DNA of 64,000 nucleotides from Taenia hydatigena (GCA_036345935.2 JADWOT020000010.1:4176587-4240586); one strand, 5' to 3'; positions 1 to 12,060 are shown, numbered from the stretch's first letter. Numbers and translations are program-made. Notes: generated by a model not told the origin, from the sequence alone.

Positions 1-1090
1 CAAGAACTGAAGTCAAAGGCAAAGGAAATTGAGTTTTATAAATTAAAAATGCTTGAAATGGAATGGTCTAAAGATAAAAGAGAAAAGGGTGAAATTAGAT
101 TGCATGAAATGTAGCAAATAAGGAAACATAAACTAAAAATGGAAAAATTGCATGAAATATGCCGGAAAAAAGGGGTAGTTAACTATGAACCATCGATTTC
201 ACAAAGCGGAAAAATCAAAACTATGAACTAAAGTGGAAGGAGAGAAATTGATATCCAGCTGAATGCTTCAAATAGAGGAGGAGGAAGGAAAATTACTTCC
301 AAAACGTCGAAATGCATGAAGCAGTCAAAAAGGGAAACCTAAATATCACAACTTCAAAAAGCATGAAATGGAGTAGATGGAGGGATAAAATGACATAACG
401 ACGTCAGACCAAATAAAATGTAACCGACGGAAATAACGTTGATATAACGGCGTTGAAATGCATGAAATAGAGTTGAACGAAGGAAAATTGATTGCACGGC
501 CTAAAACGGTATCAAATACACCAAAGGCAGAAAATTGATTTCAAAACTTTAAAGAAAATGAAGTTGATTCGAAGGCGAGAAATTGATATCAAAAATTGAA
601 ACTGCATGAAATGATGCTGAAGGAAAGGAAATTAATATTATAACAACAAGCTGAATTAAAAGGAGTCGTTGGAAGGGAAATTGATATCACGGCGCCGAAA
701 TGCATTAAAACGGTGTCGAATGAAGCCGAATTGAATTTACAGCGTCAAAATGCATGAGGTGGAGTCAACGTCGGCTCCGAGTCTTGCATTTCGTTTTGCA
801 ATGTCAATTTCCCCTTAGTTGGCTTCATTTCATCCTTTTCGACTTTCTAGAACCATTTTTTTCTCCATCGACTATAATTCAGGACTTTTGACTCCTTGAA
901 ATAAATTTTCTCTCCTTCGACTTAACTTTTGCCAGTTTCGACATTGCTAATTCAACATCTTCTCCTCCCGCTCCATGTCGTGCTTTTCGGATTTGAGAAT
1001 TCAATTTCTTCTCATTCACATCTACTTTATCCATTTTGAATCCGAAAAATCAATTTTATCTTCTTCGGCTTTACAGCATGCAACTTAAAT
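1..1090. repeat. Decayed 48-49 bp satellite array with orientation switch
   Basis: The core motif TGCATGAAAT, often followed by GGAGT and then GGAAATTGATAT, recurs near 48, 98, 148, 311, 360, 453, 603, 701 and 749. The steps are close to 49 bp or multiples of it. From about 780 to 1090 the same unit appears on the opposite strand, as TGCATTT, CAATTTC and TTCGACT, so the array is head-to-head around 775. The part after about 943 is also the outer end of the left inverted-repeat arm. Copies are diverged, so this is an old array. Nothing coding is visible. Confidence 0.6.
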
Positions 1091-2597
1091 TGCCCTTCCT
1101 CTAGTTTAGTTGACTTTCCTTTAGATTGCGACCGCAAAGAAGAGAACGAATGAAGATGCTGCCCTTCATCCTGCAAGCTGACGTGAGTCATTGCCACCGT
1201 TAAAATGTGTCAAGTAACGATGTTTAATGATGCCATGCATATCTCCACGATGTTTTAATAGGTTTTTCTTCTTTGTAGAGATACTTTGCTTTCAATGGAC
1301 AGAAACATGGCATTTCTCCGTGATAACCTACCCACTATCCAAACAGCGGCGCAATTTTTTGTGCTAGATTCGACCACAGCCAGATAAGTAATGATTAGAT
1401 GCAAAGGAGCACTGGAAAAAGTGTGCTGAACACATTAATGAAGGCAATGAATTTATGCCATTTAAAATTCGTTTCAATAGGTGGAAAAGACTACCATGAG
1501 GGATCGTGAGTATTTCATGCCTTTGTGGATGGTTGATAGGCTGCGCAGAGACCTCAGTAGCGCCTTTGACATCTAGTGATGCATAGTCATTCCTGATGCC
1601 GTCCTCCAGTCTCACACAAAAAGACACTATGGGGGAGGGAAAATGACAGTTATAGGCATGTTAGCGTGTTAAAATCTAGTCGCTAACCCAAATATCCAAC
1701 CTACTTTACAGCACAAATCATGAGGATTAGCTTTTCATGTAATCAATTAGAAGTTTATAGATTAGTTTGTGAAAAGATTAGGCAGAGTAAAGGCAGATTT
1801 GTGCCAATACAAAGCCTTAATAATTTAATTAATTCGGTATCAGATTTTATGGGCAGATAGGTAAATACATCAGCTGTGCTTAGCGTCTGTAATGCTTACC
1901 TCGACACAGCAGTGTGACACTCTGCCACCTCAGGAAGGACACGCGATAAAATTCTTTGTTTATGTTCAATGACCGCAAAACAGACTTGACGCACTGGATT
2001 CTAGTATAATTATTTTAGCGGTGGATGGCTTCCAGTTCACTTCAAACAAATCTGGAATGATCTTTGCAAATACTTGCCTGATATCTTTCCCGTTCGCACA
2101 AGACTGCTTCCAGAATTAGGGCTTTTGTAACCTCAGTTAGCAAGTTATACCAGTGAGACCTGGAATGTTAGTGAGATTCATCGCGTGTCATGTGACATAA
2201 TGTCGGGCCGTTCCTATTCAAACAATGGTAGGAGGATACGGCAGACATAGTCTGCAGTCAGCATAGTCTGCAAATCACGCTCGTGAACGGGTTTACAATC
2301 CACCTCCGCAGTCCTTTGAAGAGTTAAGAATGATATTGAGGCATTAAGACAGACCGAAGATGTGCATGTCGCCTCGCTTGTTTTTGGAAAACTCCGCGGC
2401 TTAGAAGGTAAAATTCACGTTGAGCTCTTTTTGGAATAAGTTTTACTTTCACGAACTTGAAGCTTTTAATTGTTGTTTAGAGTGTTTTGGTAAATGATTC
2501 GATTTTGACACGCTTGTATTGCTGCAGAGGCCAACATAGACGGTGTTCATGTCGCTATGACCAAAGTCAGTGTTACTCCTTCTACTCTCATCCAGAT

Positions 2598-2793
2598 CCT
2601 CGATGAACGTGTGTCGCGAGTGTAAAATGGGGTGGAAACGCATTAGAAATCATTGATGTTCTGCAGGAATCTGAAGCACTACGTGGGCATTGGCCTGCAC
2701 TTCGCATTCTTTTGCCATTTGCGGGTCGGTTTGATTTAAACTGCATGAATAACGCCTTTCTGCTGTTCTTCTTCACATTGGGTTCACATGTTA
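2598..2793. other. About 180-bp insertion present only in the left arm
   Basis: Left-arm sequence runs from GATCC near 2597 through about 180 extra bases and rejoins the other arm at CCCCATTTC near 2795. The right arm has only a short CCATCCATCC stretch at the matching place (about 40090-40105). It is either an insertion in the left arm or a deletion in the right. No repeat structure or flanking duplication was recognised. Confidence 0.45.
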
Positions 2794-2912
2794 CCCCATT
2801 TCCTAAGCAAAATTCATGCTTGTGATGGGCGCATACACTCATTCATCCAGCTGACCATCCACCTACCCAGTAAAGTATCAATGTTTTCCCGCTTTGGACG
2901 AATACTACTATT

Positions 2913-3116
2913 TTGGCAAGAAGGGATTATTTTGTCTTCAAAATAGCCCCTTCAGAAGCTCTAACAGATGGAAATAAGCGTAAACTGATAAAGTTCGTTC
3001 TCGAGCTGATGCAGGATACGTCCTTCGCTGCCATTTTCATTGATAAAGCTCTATGTGCCATCGCCTTTAGAATATTAAATCGCAGCAAATGCATTTATGG
3101 CTGCCTTTGCATTTAA
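2913..3116 (+). pseudogene. Unidentified 67-codon coding relic in left repeat arm
   Basis: The reading frame ends in the same place and keeps most residues in the right-arm copy (39773-39960, minus strand). Conserved pieces include SEALTD, KFV, ELMQDT, FAAIFID, and a shared C-terminal run FRILNRSKCIYGCLCI. Conservation of one frame across two diverged copies argues for coding ancestry. The first codon is not an obvious start, so this is probably part of an exon. No family is recognised. It lies about 500 bp before another conserved frame (3629-3994) on the same strand, so both may come from one ancestral gene carried by the repeat. Confidence 0.35.
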
Positions 3117-3628
3117 TGTTATTTTACTGGTTTGTTGGCGGGCCGAAGTGTGCATGCATCGCTAGTGACTTAGTGACATCCAACACACGACAGCATCGGT
3201 GTGACAGAATTTCGGACTGATCCCCTTTTCTATCTTTTCGACAGAATGCATCACTGCATGTTTCATCAATTCTTGATTGTGATCCCTTTTGTTGCACAGA
3301 TAATTTTCGTTTTTGATCCCTTAGTTAGTTTACGATAACTGATAATGTGAGTTGGTGAGAGGGACACTAGTTTTTGGAAAGAAGGTAACTGTGGCCTATA
3401 GTAATGCCTTGGTAGTGTGGTCAACTCTGCGTCAGATTAAGTGAGTGGGTTCTGCTTCTGTTTGTCAGGATGGCTTGTAGGTTATGCCAGCAGCCTTGCA
3501 ATCCTTCGCCGCGTCTCTGCTTCATGGTCAGCCATTTCGCTGCAGCAGATTACGATTTTAGGATTGAAGTGGTTCGCTAAGTTATCGTAAAAGCGCAGTG
3601 ACCTTAATTTACGTCTTGGGCCCCTTAG

Positions 3629-3994
3629 TTGGAGACGCTTTTGCGACGGGATGGAAGCCGACAAATGCTCTCAGAACACTGCCTTTATGCAAATTATGAA
3701 AACTCACATCGACATTTAAATGCGAATTTGAGTCCTTATGCTGCCCAAATACACAGACGTGTCAGCACTTTTATTCGTTTGAACTCAAAGCCTCTCAGGA
3801 GCTGTCGCAAATATTTTCACGGTTGCACGCCTCTACCTCCTGCAGCTTAAAAAGTAATCGTACCCAAATTCTTCCTTGAAGCTGCCAAGCATCACGGTGG
3901 TATAGCTGAAAATGTATGGACACTTGAATGCCTGAAGTAGCCAACGTTGGCTAGAATTCAGGCCGGCCAACAGAATCGCAACCTGCTCTTGTAA
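3629..3994 (+). pseudogene. Broken copy of the 121-codon ORF of the inverted repeat
   Basis: The frame is homologous to the open reading frame at 38920-39285 on the opposite arm, but it carries two in-frame stops, TAA at 3848-3850 and TAG at 3938-3940. The right-arm copy has CAA (Gln) at the first position and CAG (Gln) at the second. Shared pieces include EHCLYANY, NSHRHLNANLSPYAA, IHRRVSTFIRL and KFFLEAAKHHGGIAENVW. Upstream (3482-3628) the same frame still shows protein-like sequence (SHFAAADYDFRI-like), interrupted by stops in both arms. No known domain was recognised. The left copy is clearly inactive. Confidence 0.5.
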
Positions 3995-4122
3995 CCTATT
4001 GTGGAATTAATTGAACTATCATGGAACTGCGTTAACTCATACTACTTTATTCCTTCTAATAATTATTCTAAATAACTTAGTGTTTTAACAACGCATAACG
4101 CAATTAGCCAATCATTATTAGT

Positions 4123-5099
4123 TTTATTGTGAGTCGATTTGACTAGATTTCGATGCCTTGGCGTAGCCTTAGGTTACATTAAATGACTCAGGTCATGTAA
4201 CGTGACTCTGACTACTGTTTCCCCTCTTCCCTCCCCCTTTCCTCATTTGACATCAAATTTAACTAGAATTCCGACCCACCTCGAGGCGCTATTTTGCGGA
4301 AGACTAAGAGACGATGTCAGGGATGATGACGCATTACCAGATTTTGAAGGTGTTAGTGAGGTCGTCTTCCTTAGCTCTTTGTTCCTCTGAGTTAGCCAAC
4401 ATGCGTATAGGCATAAACCACCCTGCTGTGGTCAGGTCCAACACAGATTGAAGAAGCTCAGTTAAGATAAAGAAATTGTTGGTGTAGGGAACAGTATCGA
4501 TTCTGTCCCATCAGACACAATAGCCAAACAATTGGGCAGTAGCATTGCCGGTTCCCTGTTAATTTTCTTTGGTTCTTTGAGAACAAGGTCTATATGCATT
4601 CGTTTCCGCAGCATCACTCTTCCTATCCGTCTTCCATTTTGCGACCATTAGCCAGTAAATGCTGGTCAGCGTCGCCCTCCATCATGATCAATTTGTCGCA
4701 ACGGTAGCAAATTGCATAAGGCTTTGAGGTTTCTGGGACAGCATCTTGATGACAGGTCATTGTAAAATCAAGATATGGCAGACAATCTGCTGAGCGCTGT
4801 AGAGCGGTATCCATGTGTCACGTTTGTTTAATCCCCCACTTGTACTAACAAGAGTACGAGTTACAAAATGGCGGTAGTAAAGACCATTGAGATCATTCCC
4901 AAATGCCATTTCTGATCCATTCAGCATATTCTTTGTTCATTCATTTCTATCTTTGGACCCTAGGTTGTAAGTTTAGTAAAGGAGTCTAAATTCATTATGA
5001 TTTGTTCCTTATTTTGTGCTTGCTGATCCAAATTCTGAAGTGCTACCTCATGTGTAGTTGGTCGAAGTAGTGTTGCGCCAGAGAACGAGGCGACACTTA
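4123..5099. other. No feature seen
   Basis: AT-rich sequence inside the inner edge of the left repeat arm. Only short ORFs (about 60 codons) occur, with no conserved copy elsewhere in the window, and none is supported. Confidence 0.4.
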
Positions 5100-5310
5100 T
5101 GGAACAATAGGGACATGCCTTATTTCTGTCCGATAGGGCACAGTATCTGTACAAAGGATTAAATATGTTGAAAATGCCCCGGAGATATGCATTACATCAT
5201 GGGAAACATCGTCATATTACACGCATTATCAGAGATGGCAATGACTCGCGTCAGCTTGCGGGATGAAGAGTAGTATCTTTATTCGTCCTCTCCATTGCAG
5301 TCGTGAACTA
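5100..5310 (+). repeat. Fragment related to the outer part of the right repeat arm
   Basis: It resembles 41341-41545 in direct orientation: both share TTTCTGTCCGATAGGGCA, then GGAGATATGCAT, GATGGCAATNACTC, GTCAGCTTGC and finally a CTCTCC-TTGCAGTCG block. It is a third, shorter member of the repeat family that forms the two 3-kb arms. Confidence 0.55.
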
Positions 5311-5669
5311 GCATATTGCGGTAGGTGCCATCCCACGGCACTATCACTTTTTTTAGGATTTTCATTAAGCAAGAATTCAATTTTATTTTAGCAACGGCTT
5401 AACATCAAACTGGCGTTTGGTTTGCTGAATAACAGGCTCTTATGGCACTAGTCGAAAAAAAATCTTATCATTATTGGAAACACAAGTGCACAAATCTTCG
5501 TCTGTGTTCCTATATTCGGTTAGCAATGAATCTGCACCTTACCTTCATCCTCTTCTTCGAAATGCCTAGCCAGTTATTCAGCTAAAACAAGGTGCAGCCG
5601 AAGTTGTTTCATAAAAGCAATCAGTTACCAGGGTATGATGGAAATTAGAGATCTACCACTGCACTGTTT

Positions 5670-6124
5670 ATCCATACAAGAGGACGGAAGTAATATCTAC
5701 AAACAACGAAGGAGAAAGTTTATTCCACATGACTCAGGCAGAAGCCACTTATGGTGTGGTGTCCGAGACCGGTCCTTATTATCCCGAGAAGCTATATTGC
5801 ACTTGTTCGAGTAAATGCACCTCCATAGCCATTGCCGTTCAAGGAACACGAATCTCGTGACGCTACACACCACATCAGGCACCGGTACCGTTGATAAGGA
5901 TAAGGAAGTGTGCTCCGAACTTACATAGCCATCATCACTTTGCCTCGTCCTTATTACCACCAAAGCCGTCGAAGAACATTCTTATCGGTTCATACCAACC
6001 CTCACAAGGAAGTAAAGGACGAAAGAGAGGGGACAAACTCCTTGCCCTTCTACATGAGTGCTCTCGATTGCCTTTTTGCCTCAAATGTGAAGCGTTGCTT
6101 GATGAGTATAGAATAACATTATAG
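5670..6124 (+). pseudogene. Coding-like relic, unidentified
   Basis: Two overlapping plus-strand frames look protein-like. One runs from an ATG at 5729 to the stop at 6122-6124 (132 codons) with a single in-frame TGA after the motif QGTRIS. Its second half reads KPSKNILIGSYQPSQGSKG and later CSRLPFCLKCEALLDEYR. Another frame, 5679-5927, has one TAA and includes KFIPHDSGRSHLWCGV. Long frames interrupted by single stops suggest a decayed exon, but which frame is ancestral cannot be decided, and a chance run is possible. No family was recognised. Confidence 0.22.
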
Positions 6125-6679
6125 ATTGATCCTGCCATTGTAGTGCCAACAAGCGCTGTACATGGCATTATTGAAGGGGAAAAGGCCATTGAGATACTTT
6201 TTGCCTCAGTTTTACACACCTGTAATGGGTATACATCGTAGATGAGGGCATTCTTCGTTGGTGAGATGGTAGTATTTGGCCCGAAGCAAAGTGATGAGTG
6301 TCATGCATGTGCGGAGTGCACTGCCTTCCGGTGGCAGACGCGGTCCGTTTCGTCACGAGCTCCGCATTCGCTGTTGCAGTGTATTCATTTAAAATGACAG
6401 CAAGTCGGCAAAAAAATAAGAAAAGGTAAAAAATAGGAGAAATGCCAACTCAAGGTATTTAGCCATCTACCGAAACCATAATCCTTCTCCTCCAGCCACC
6501 TATGCAAACATAAATCTGATCCAAAGTATGCAAGAAATAGCAATAAAATGCATGGAATGGCAAGCGAGTAACACACCTCACAAACATCACTTCGCCGAAG
6601 ATTCGACAGTTCCGCGTGTGCGCGGCTGAAATTTAAACAAGAAAAGGAGACAAATTACAATCACAGATCGTATGTAGCG

Positions 6680-7060
6680 ACCGTTTGCTGTTAAATGCAC
6701 TAATTCTTTGCTTAGGGGAATATATCGCACCGAAATATACAAAATGGAGTTGAGCGATGCTATTTTGGCTTTTCAAAGGCAAAATGCATAAAACGAAACC
6801 CTGAAGAAGAAATTGGTTGTAACAGGGTGAAAATATTAAATGGAGCCAAAGCATGGAAAAATAATTTTTAGTACGAATTGAAAGAATTTGAGCCTATTAG
6901 GACAAAATTGATTTTGTGGTGTCAAAAATAAAAATGGAAAAGTTGGAGTAGAAATAAATTTTGCAATAAAAATGCACGTAATTTAATTCACATCGTCGAA
7001 GGGCATAAGATAAAGACGATTGAGGCGAAACTGATCATAAAATGCCAAAAGTCCGAAATA
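6680..7060 (+). repeat. Decayed satellite-related sequence
   Basis: It contains AAAATGCATAAAACG, GAAGAAGAAATTGG, AAATGGAGCC and AAAATTGATTTTG in the order and orientation of the satellite at 1-775. Unit spacing is less regular. It is probably an old outlying fragment of the same 48-49 bp family. Confidence 0.35.
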
Positions 7061-7129
7061 GATACAAAGGAGGGAAGATGGATTCTGTAATACAAAGTGT
7101 ATGTAAGAGAGCTGACTGAAGCGAAATTC

Positions 7130-7540
7130 ATTTTGCGATACCAAGATCGCTTGATGATTTGCAGACTATTCCAATGGCACCACAGCCATTCTGTATGTCT
7201 GCCGCATCTTCTTACCATTGTGGAAAGAAAAACAGCTTGACTTGATGTCACTCAATGAGCGATGAATCCTACCAACATTCTAGGCCACCGTGACATAAAG
7301 TGCTGGCTGAACTTGCAAAAGGCTTTAATTCTAGTAGCGGTCTTGTGCCAACTAAAAGGGTGCCAGACGAATATTTGCGGAGATCAATCCAGAGCAGATT
7401 ATCGGTTATATGAGCGTCGCGAAACTTCTCAAAATTTGTTTAAAATGCGCTTTAAGCGACCTATTGATAAAACGGACAAAGCATTTGTTCCTTTACTTTA
7501 ATGACACTAGAATCCAATGCATTACGTCTCAGTGCAGGCT
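7130..7540 (+). repeat. Second internal fragment of the inverted-repeat family
   Basis: It aligns in direct orientation with 40418-40730 of the right arm: GATTTGCAGACTAT, CCTACCATTG-like, GGCTTGAC, GCGATGAATC, AACATTC and a final AGAATCCANTGC. The order of this fragment and the 5100-5310 fragment is swapped relative to the right arm, so they are separate pieces and not one intact copy. Confidence 0.5.
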
Positions 7541-9670
7541 AGTAAGCCTTAGTGGGTGACAACTTTCGCTTTAAAGACAATTGGACTTCGCGTCCGTCTC
7601 ACTGCAAGGACGTCACACTCAATACTCGTTCCACATATGGCCCAAGCTTTCAATGCCTTCGCAGTGGTAGGAACCATGCCAACTTTCTCTCATCACGAGG
7701 AGCTGCACTCAGTGTGTGTGTTTCATTCAAGTAACTTTGAGTCACTTTGCCAACGCGCATGCTACTTGTGACGAACCGACAGTGTTGATGCATACACAAG
7801 TAGAAGTTCAAATGCATTTAGTCGCCTTTACAAGCACAAAATGGTAGTATGGTTGATTTTAAATCCAGCGCTTGAAATCTTTCGTGACAAGCACCGCAAC
7901 TGATAGTGTCCTTTTTGATTGTATGCAGTGTAATCGCCGGGACGTAGAAGTACCCCGCCTAGAAAGTCAATTTAGAAACGTCATCTGTAGACAAACTTTC
8001 ACTTTACTTCGCTGGACAGACCTGTGCATTAAATGTGTTTAAATCGCTCCCCTTCATTTCGGAATCCATGTACACGTCCGAGTAACGTGTGGTTTTTTAT
8101 TTTCTTACTGAATGAAAAAGACGAAGATGCATCAGGTGTAATCGACGCTTCATACATCCAAGCCATTTTCTGCGTTGTGTGCACCCCAAATCGCATCTCT
8201 TTTCCAATCTGCCTAGGAATTCCTCGCGGCACTGCCCACTGATAGACTACTTTAAAACATCGCTGATTCTTCATCGCATTTGCGGTGGTGTGCGATATCT
8301 GCTTAAGTAACCTCTCGAACAAAAGATGCAAAGCGCAGCAAAGAAGGAACCATAGGAAGGGAATGTGACACCCAGTGTTTTTATGCATCATATTGCACGA
8401 TGAAGTGGAATGGAAATAGAGTCGTTACCTTTAGTAACCCATGCGCCTGAGATCCCCCGAAAAAAGGATTTTGTGTTGGTGCGAGTGTGGAAAAATTATA
8501 TATGGATGAGCTAAGGCAGTGGAAGAACAGAACATTACGGCTCGAAATGTAAGTGGATCACCAAACTGTTCTTATTTGGAAAATTCCGCCTAAGGAAAAG
8601 GGAATAACGAAGGCAAGTATCTAATTGCCACATAACTGCGCTGGTTTAGGGTTTTATTTAAGATAGCAACTCCCTTACAACGAAGTAAATTACGAGTCAG
8701 ATGGCAGATGCAACGTTACTCGGCTAGATCGGTTTTATGCACAGATTGTAGTCAAGAAGGTTGCAAGTAGGGTCACTCAATTTTTATCCCTGCGTGTTTT
8801 GCATTCATCGATGTTCAAGTTTAATACATTGTGTAAAGCGGAGCCCATTCCACTTAAAAGCGGGTTTTTAGTCATGCGCGATTAAAAAACTAAGTATTTA
8901 ACATGTTGTAGTGAATAGAGAATAGCTTCCAATTTGTTCTGTATCGAGAGGATTAATAAAGAGAGGATAAGTCAAAGAACCTCCAGCCCACCGTAAAGGT
9001 GAAAATTAACGATTCGGTTTGAATTTTGTTGATAAAATCAACGATTTAATGGGTAAGACCACGTTTAATTAAAAAAGGAAAAATTAAGGACCTGCAAGAA
9101 CGGTGCCAAATATAGAGACGAGACCATTTGGTTCTGCAGTCAAGCAGTGTTGGTGCGTGCATGGTCAAGGAAAAGGAAAGACTGAAGGGCATGTGTGTGA
9201 GAGATATCCTAGAAACGTATGTTTTTTCTAGTGCTGAAAAAGAGTAGTGAAGGGGCAGAACGAATGGAAAGGGGTGGAATATGTGTGTGTAAAATGGTGT
9301 GCGCTTATAACATTCCAGTTTGCCTCAATCATGATGAAGACAGTTGAAGACGAATGGATTCTTCTCCGTCTCTAGTCGTCTTCATTGCGAACGAAGTACG
9401 ATGAATTGCTACATTAATATACATAGGTACCCACATTATCCATCAATCATCAGTTAGTCATTAATCCCGGTTGCCTTAATAGTATGATGGTCCAACTGTT
9501 TGTGGTTTCCGCAGTTGCCTTAAACTATTAGAATGTGTTGAGTAACTGCATTCCGGCGCGACAGATTGTTAGCTTCGCTTCAATTTCTCATTCTTTGTCA
9601 TGTCTCTAAACCTCCTAAGAATTGCACGCATTTTTTTGCGTATTTTTCTTATGCAGACACTTTTTAATCC
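7541..9670. other. No supported gene
   Basis: Only short open frames are present. The longest is a minus-strand run of 120 codons at 8029-8391, overlapped by another frame on the plus strand. Neither shows a domain, a conserved copy or splice context, so both are treated as chance. Confidence 0.35.
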
Positions 9671-10131
9671 ATCACCAAGAAGTCCGTGGTCCAAAAACTC
9701 TCACAAGTGCAAATTGAGAATGCCGTATTTAAGGAGGATGTGGGTGCTTGCGCCGTGCTCTAGACAGGTTTTCCACACGGCATTATAACCCATCGTTGTA
9801 TTATGCTCTGCATCTTAAGGGGACTGTGCGTACACAAGCTAGTGGTCGCGTTTTCTAATCGATGCAAAGATTATGTCATTCATGGCGCATTTATGTGTAT
9901 ACAGGATTGCTGCCTGCCAGTCCTATCAGAGTGGCTGTCACTACTGATTGGGTCGACTATAAGCGTGCTGATTGAGCCGCTGAAAGCGATGCAGATGGTG
10001 GCGATGACTAAGCAATGCGCTTTGCGATGCCTTGCCCCCAAGTTCTCTAGTCTACCAACCAGATCAAGCCTCAGAACATTCTCAGTACTCCCAGTTCAGA
10101 TGCTGCTAACGTGAGCAATCTTCTGCACTGA
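9671..10131 (+). pseudogene. Stop-ridden coding relic, unidentified
   Basis: From 9671 a frame reads ITKKSVVQKLSQVQIENAVF and continues to a TAG near 9764. After a frameshift near 9780-9806 it resumes as LHLKGTVRTQASGRVF, with stops after VF, KRAD, GDD and VL. It ends with a run containing STNQIKPQNILSTPSSD. The amino-acid mix is balanced and unlike noise, while the stops include TAA, TAG and TGA. That is what a protein-coding exon looks like after loss of function. The family is not recognised. A further plus-strand coding-like block at 10678-10942 may belong to the same dead gene. Confidence 0.35.
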
Positions 10132-10677
10132 GTACTTGTGGGTCCCTTTCCTTCTTGCTTTTGAAAAGTTATCCACTTTACAAGCGGGTTTCCATGCGCC
10201 TTGCTTGCCTTTGCTTACTATTGATACATAATGACGCTCAATTCTACTGTAGTGGATCACTAAGGCAATCCCTCTACCAGGCATAATGCAGTAAATGAAT
10301 CGGCGGAAGATATCGAATTTAATTGGCTTAGGTGACATAGTTCGCATTCAGAGTCACAACATCTATCACATGGACCATACAATCAAAGAAGAAGAAAGGA
10401 TTTTATTTTTGTGTGATTTCTATAATATTTTTTTAAATACCTACAAGATATTTACCGATCTCATGGAGGGAATACGGAACTCATGCGACTGAATCGCTGC
10501 GGTTTTTTCAAAGTATTTCACATCCATGGGTTGACATAATTACCAACTGCTAGAGACTGAAACCACTAGCAATCTTACTGAAGATGCCTCCAAAATGGGT
10601 GCATTTGCCTTATTGCGTGTACGCAGAAATTAGGAGATTGGGTAAGGCCAATCTCATTATCTCTATGATCAGAACAG

Positions 10678-10942
10678 GCCCTAGTGTCATTGCTGAGTCT
10701 GACAGAAGCCATTATGGAGGCGGAGAAGACCATGCGTATGCGGCACGGCTTGACCTTCTTCCTTGGTTGCATCATCCGCTTTATTAGTGATGACGACTTC
10801 TACGACTTCGGCCTCCTGCTCCGCCCTCCTGTCACCCACCCACCCCAACTTCTCCCTCATTGACGCCCAGTTTGCAATGACACTTAGCGAGATTGCCAGC
10901 TGTATCCACGATCTCAACTCTGCCGGGCTAAGCCAGGTCTAA
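10678..10942 (+). pseudogene. Coding-like block with a frameshift at a CCCA repeat
   Basis: Preceded by a possible acceptor (AGAACAG at 10671-10677), the frame reads LTEAIMEAEKTMRMRHGL and then FISDDDFYDFGLLLRPPV, with many C-ending codons and local GC well above the surroundings. At the ACCCACCCACCCC tract the frame is lost. The +1 frame continues as HPNFSLIDAQFAMTLSEIAS and ends at TAA 10940-10942, with a weak donor CAG|GT at 10936/10937. The minus strand is also open here (10687-10917), so strand assignment is not certain. It lies 0.5 kb after the relic at 9671-10131 and could be another exon of it. No known domain was seen. Confidence 0.3.
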
Positions 10943-12025
10943 CATCAGCTCGTGCCTGCCTCTTATCAGCCTATAACTCAATATAATTTCAAAGATCTCT
11001 AGAACTCTCATAGCAGACCTGTGCTATGTTTTTGTCAGAGCAGCTTGTAAAATTTGTTGATTTGACGTTCTACTGATGATTTATTTGGCCAAATGCATTG
11101 TGGAACCCAAGTGATACGTTTAAATTGATGGATTGCTGCATGATGAAAATTGGGTTGCTAGCAGAGTACGAGACCGGTGGTATAGCTTTTTTTAGGCATT
11201 TGTTTGAAAAGTTGTGATGTGGATCGGCTGTATAGATAATGGCTTAATGGGGTGTGTGCACAGCCAATTTTTGGGGGCCTGTGTGGAAAAATGCAAAGCG
11301 TACATGCAAGTGTGTAGCTGATGTTTAGCGTACACATTTGTGATTATTTATTGCGCAACATATAAGGCAGTAGAGGGCCATTGTGGAACTTGTTTAAAGG
11401 ATCTACACTGAGGCGGCATCAAACCATCAAACGCAAGCTTAAGGCTGCCTTAACATGGCAAATGAAAAGAGTGAGGCTTAGTGAACGGCTACAAAGAAAT
11501 GGTTGATTATCTGGAAGAACCGATAACCAAGAAGAGCGAATGAATTAGATAAATGGATATGATGGAAGTATTGATGATTTTAGCTGACTCACAAGTTAAG
11601 ATCAACGTTTTATGAATAATTTGTTAAAGATTATGGATGAGGATGGTCGAGCGACAGATGCAGGGGTGCATGAAACCTGCCTCTTGCTGAATTCTATGAG
11701 TAGTTCGCAATTCAATTGTGCACTGGACTATTCGGCACTTTCTCTGGTATTTATGAGTAAATGTACACCAACAACGCCACTGGAACCACTTCTAAAGCCT
11801 AAACCGAAAACTCACAGACCGCAATGCTAAGGAGAATTTGAGGAGTCAGGGCTACCTGGCATGCACAGTTACTATTCCCTAGTGTTGAGTGAAATAACTA
11901 GATTCTGCTTTAGCAGAAATGGTGGCATCACAGGAACATCGATGGTGATCGACAAGCACGAGTATAGAGCTAAAATTACAGTGAGCTCGAGAGTCACACG
12001 AGACAATTAGACACACGGCGACTGG
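10943..12025. other. Upstream flank of the Trp-rich unit; no other feature seen
   Basis: AT-rich sequence with only short ORFs (for example 72 codons at 11612-11830) that lack support. The last 60 bases before the TATA box carry GAGCTCGAGAGTCACAC, which could hold regulatory sites, but no specific element is assigned. Confidence 0.35.
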
Positions 12026-12060
12026 TATATAAGCAGGCACAGCTCAGCGTGCAAGTCAGT
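12026..12060 (+). promoter_or_regulatory. Core promoter: TATA box plus initiator
   Basis: TATATAAG lies at 12026-12033 and TCAGT, the classic invertebrate initiator or cap-site pentamer, at 12056-12060 with its A at 12058. The TATA start is 32 bases before that A, the expected spacing. The ORF begins 27 bases downstream of the predicted start site. No other place in the window shows both elements at correct spacing directly before an unusual ORF. Confidence 0.6.

Larger units (their letters stand above)
943..4122 (+). repeat. Left arm of large inverted repeat (about 3.2 kb)
   Basis: This segment matches the reverse complement of 38796-41728 almost end to end. Shared landmarks include the CTTCTAATAATNATTC-like block near 4050 (38850 in the other arm), the pair of ORFs at 2913-3116 and 3629-3994, and the satellite-like outer end at 943-1090. 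Identity is high but with many substitutions and small indels, so the duplication is not recent. No terminal inverted repeat, target-site duplication or transposase was found in the arm, so it may be a transposon family member or a segmental inverted duplication. The arms are separated by about 34.7 kb. Confidence 0.75.

Noticed and set aside
1..780. CRISPR-like array because of regular spacing near 49 bp
   Set aside because: The whole unit is repeated with divergence, there are no identical repeats separated by unique spacers, and the sequence context is eukaryotic.
8029..8391. 120-codon minus-strand ORF
   Set aside because: There is no domain, no homologous copy in the window and an overlapping open frame on the other strand; chance is adequate.
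9671..10131. Alternative genetic code to explain in-frame stops
   Set aside because: TAA, TAG and TGA all occur in the same frame within a few hundred bases, which fits decay better than reassignment.
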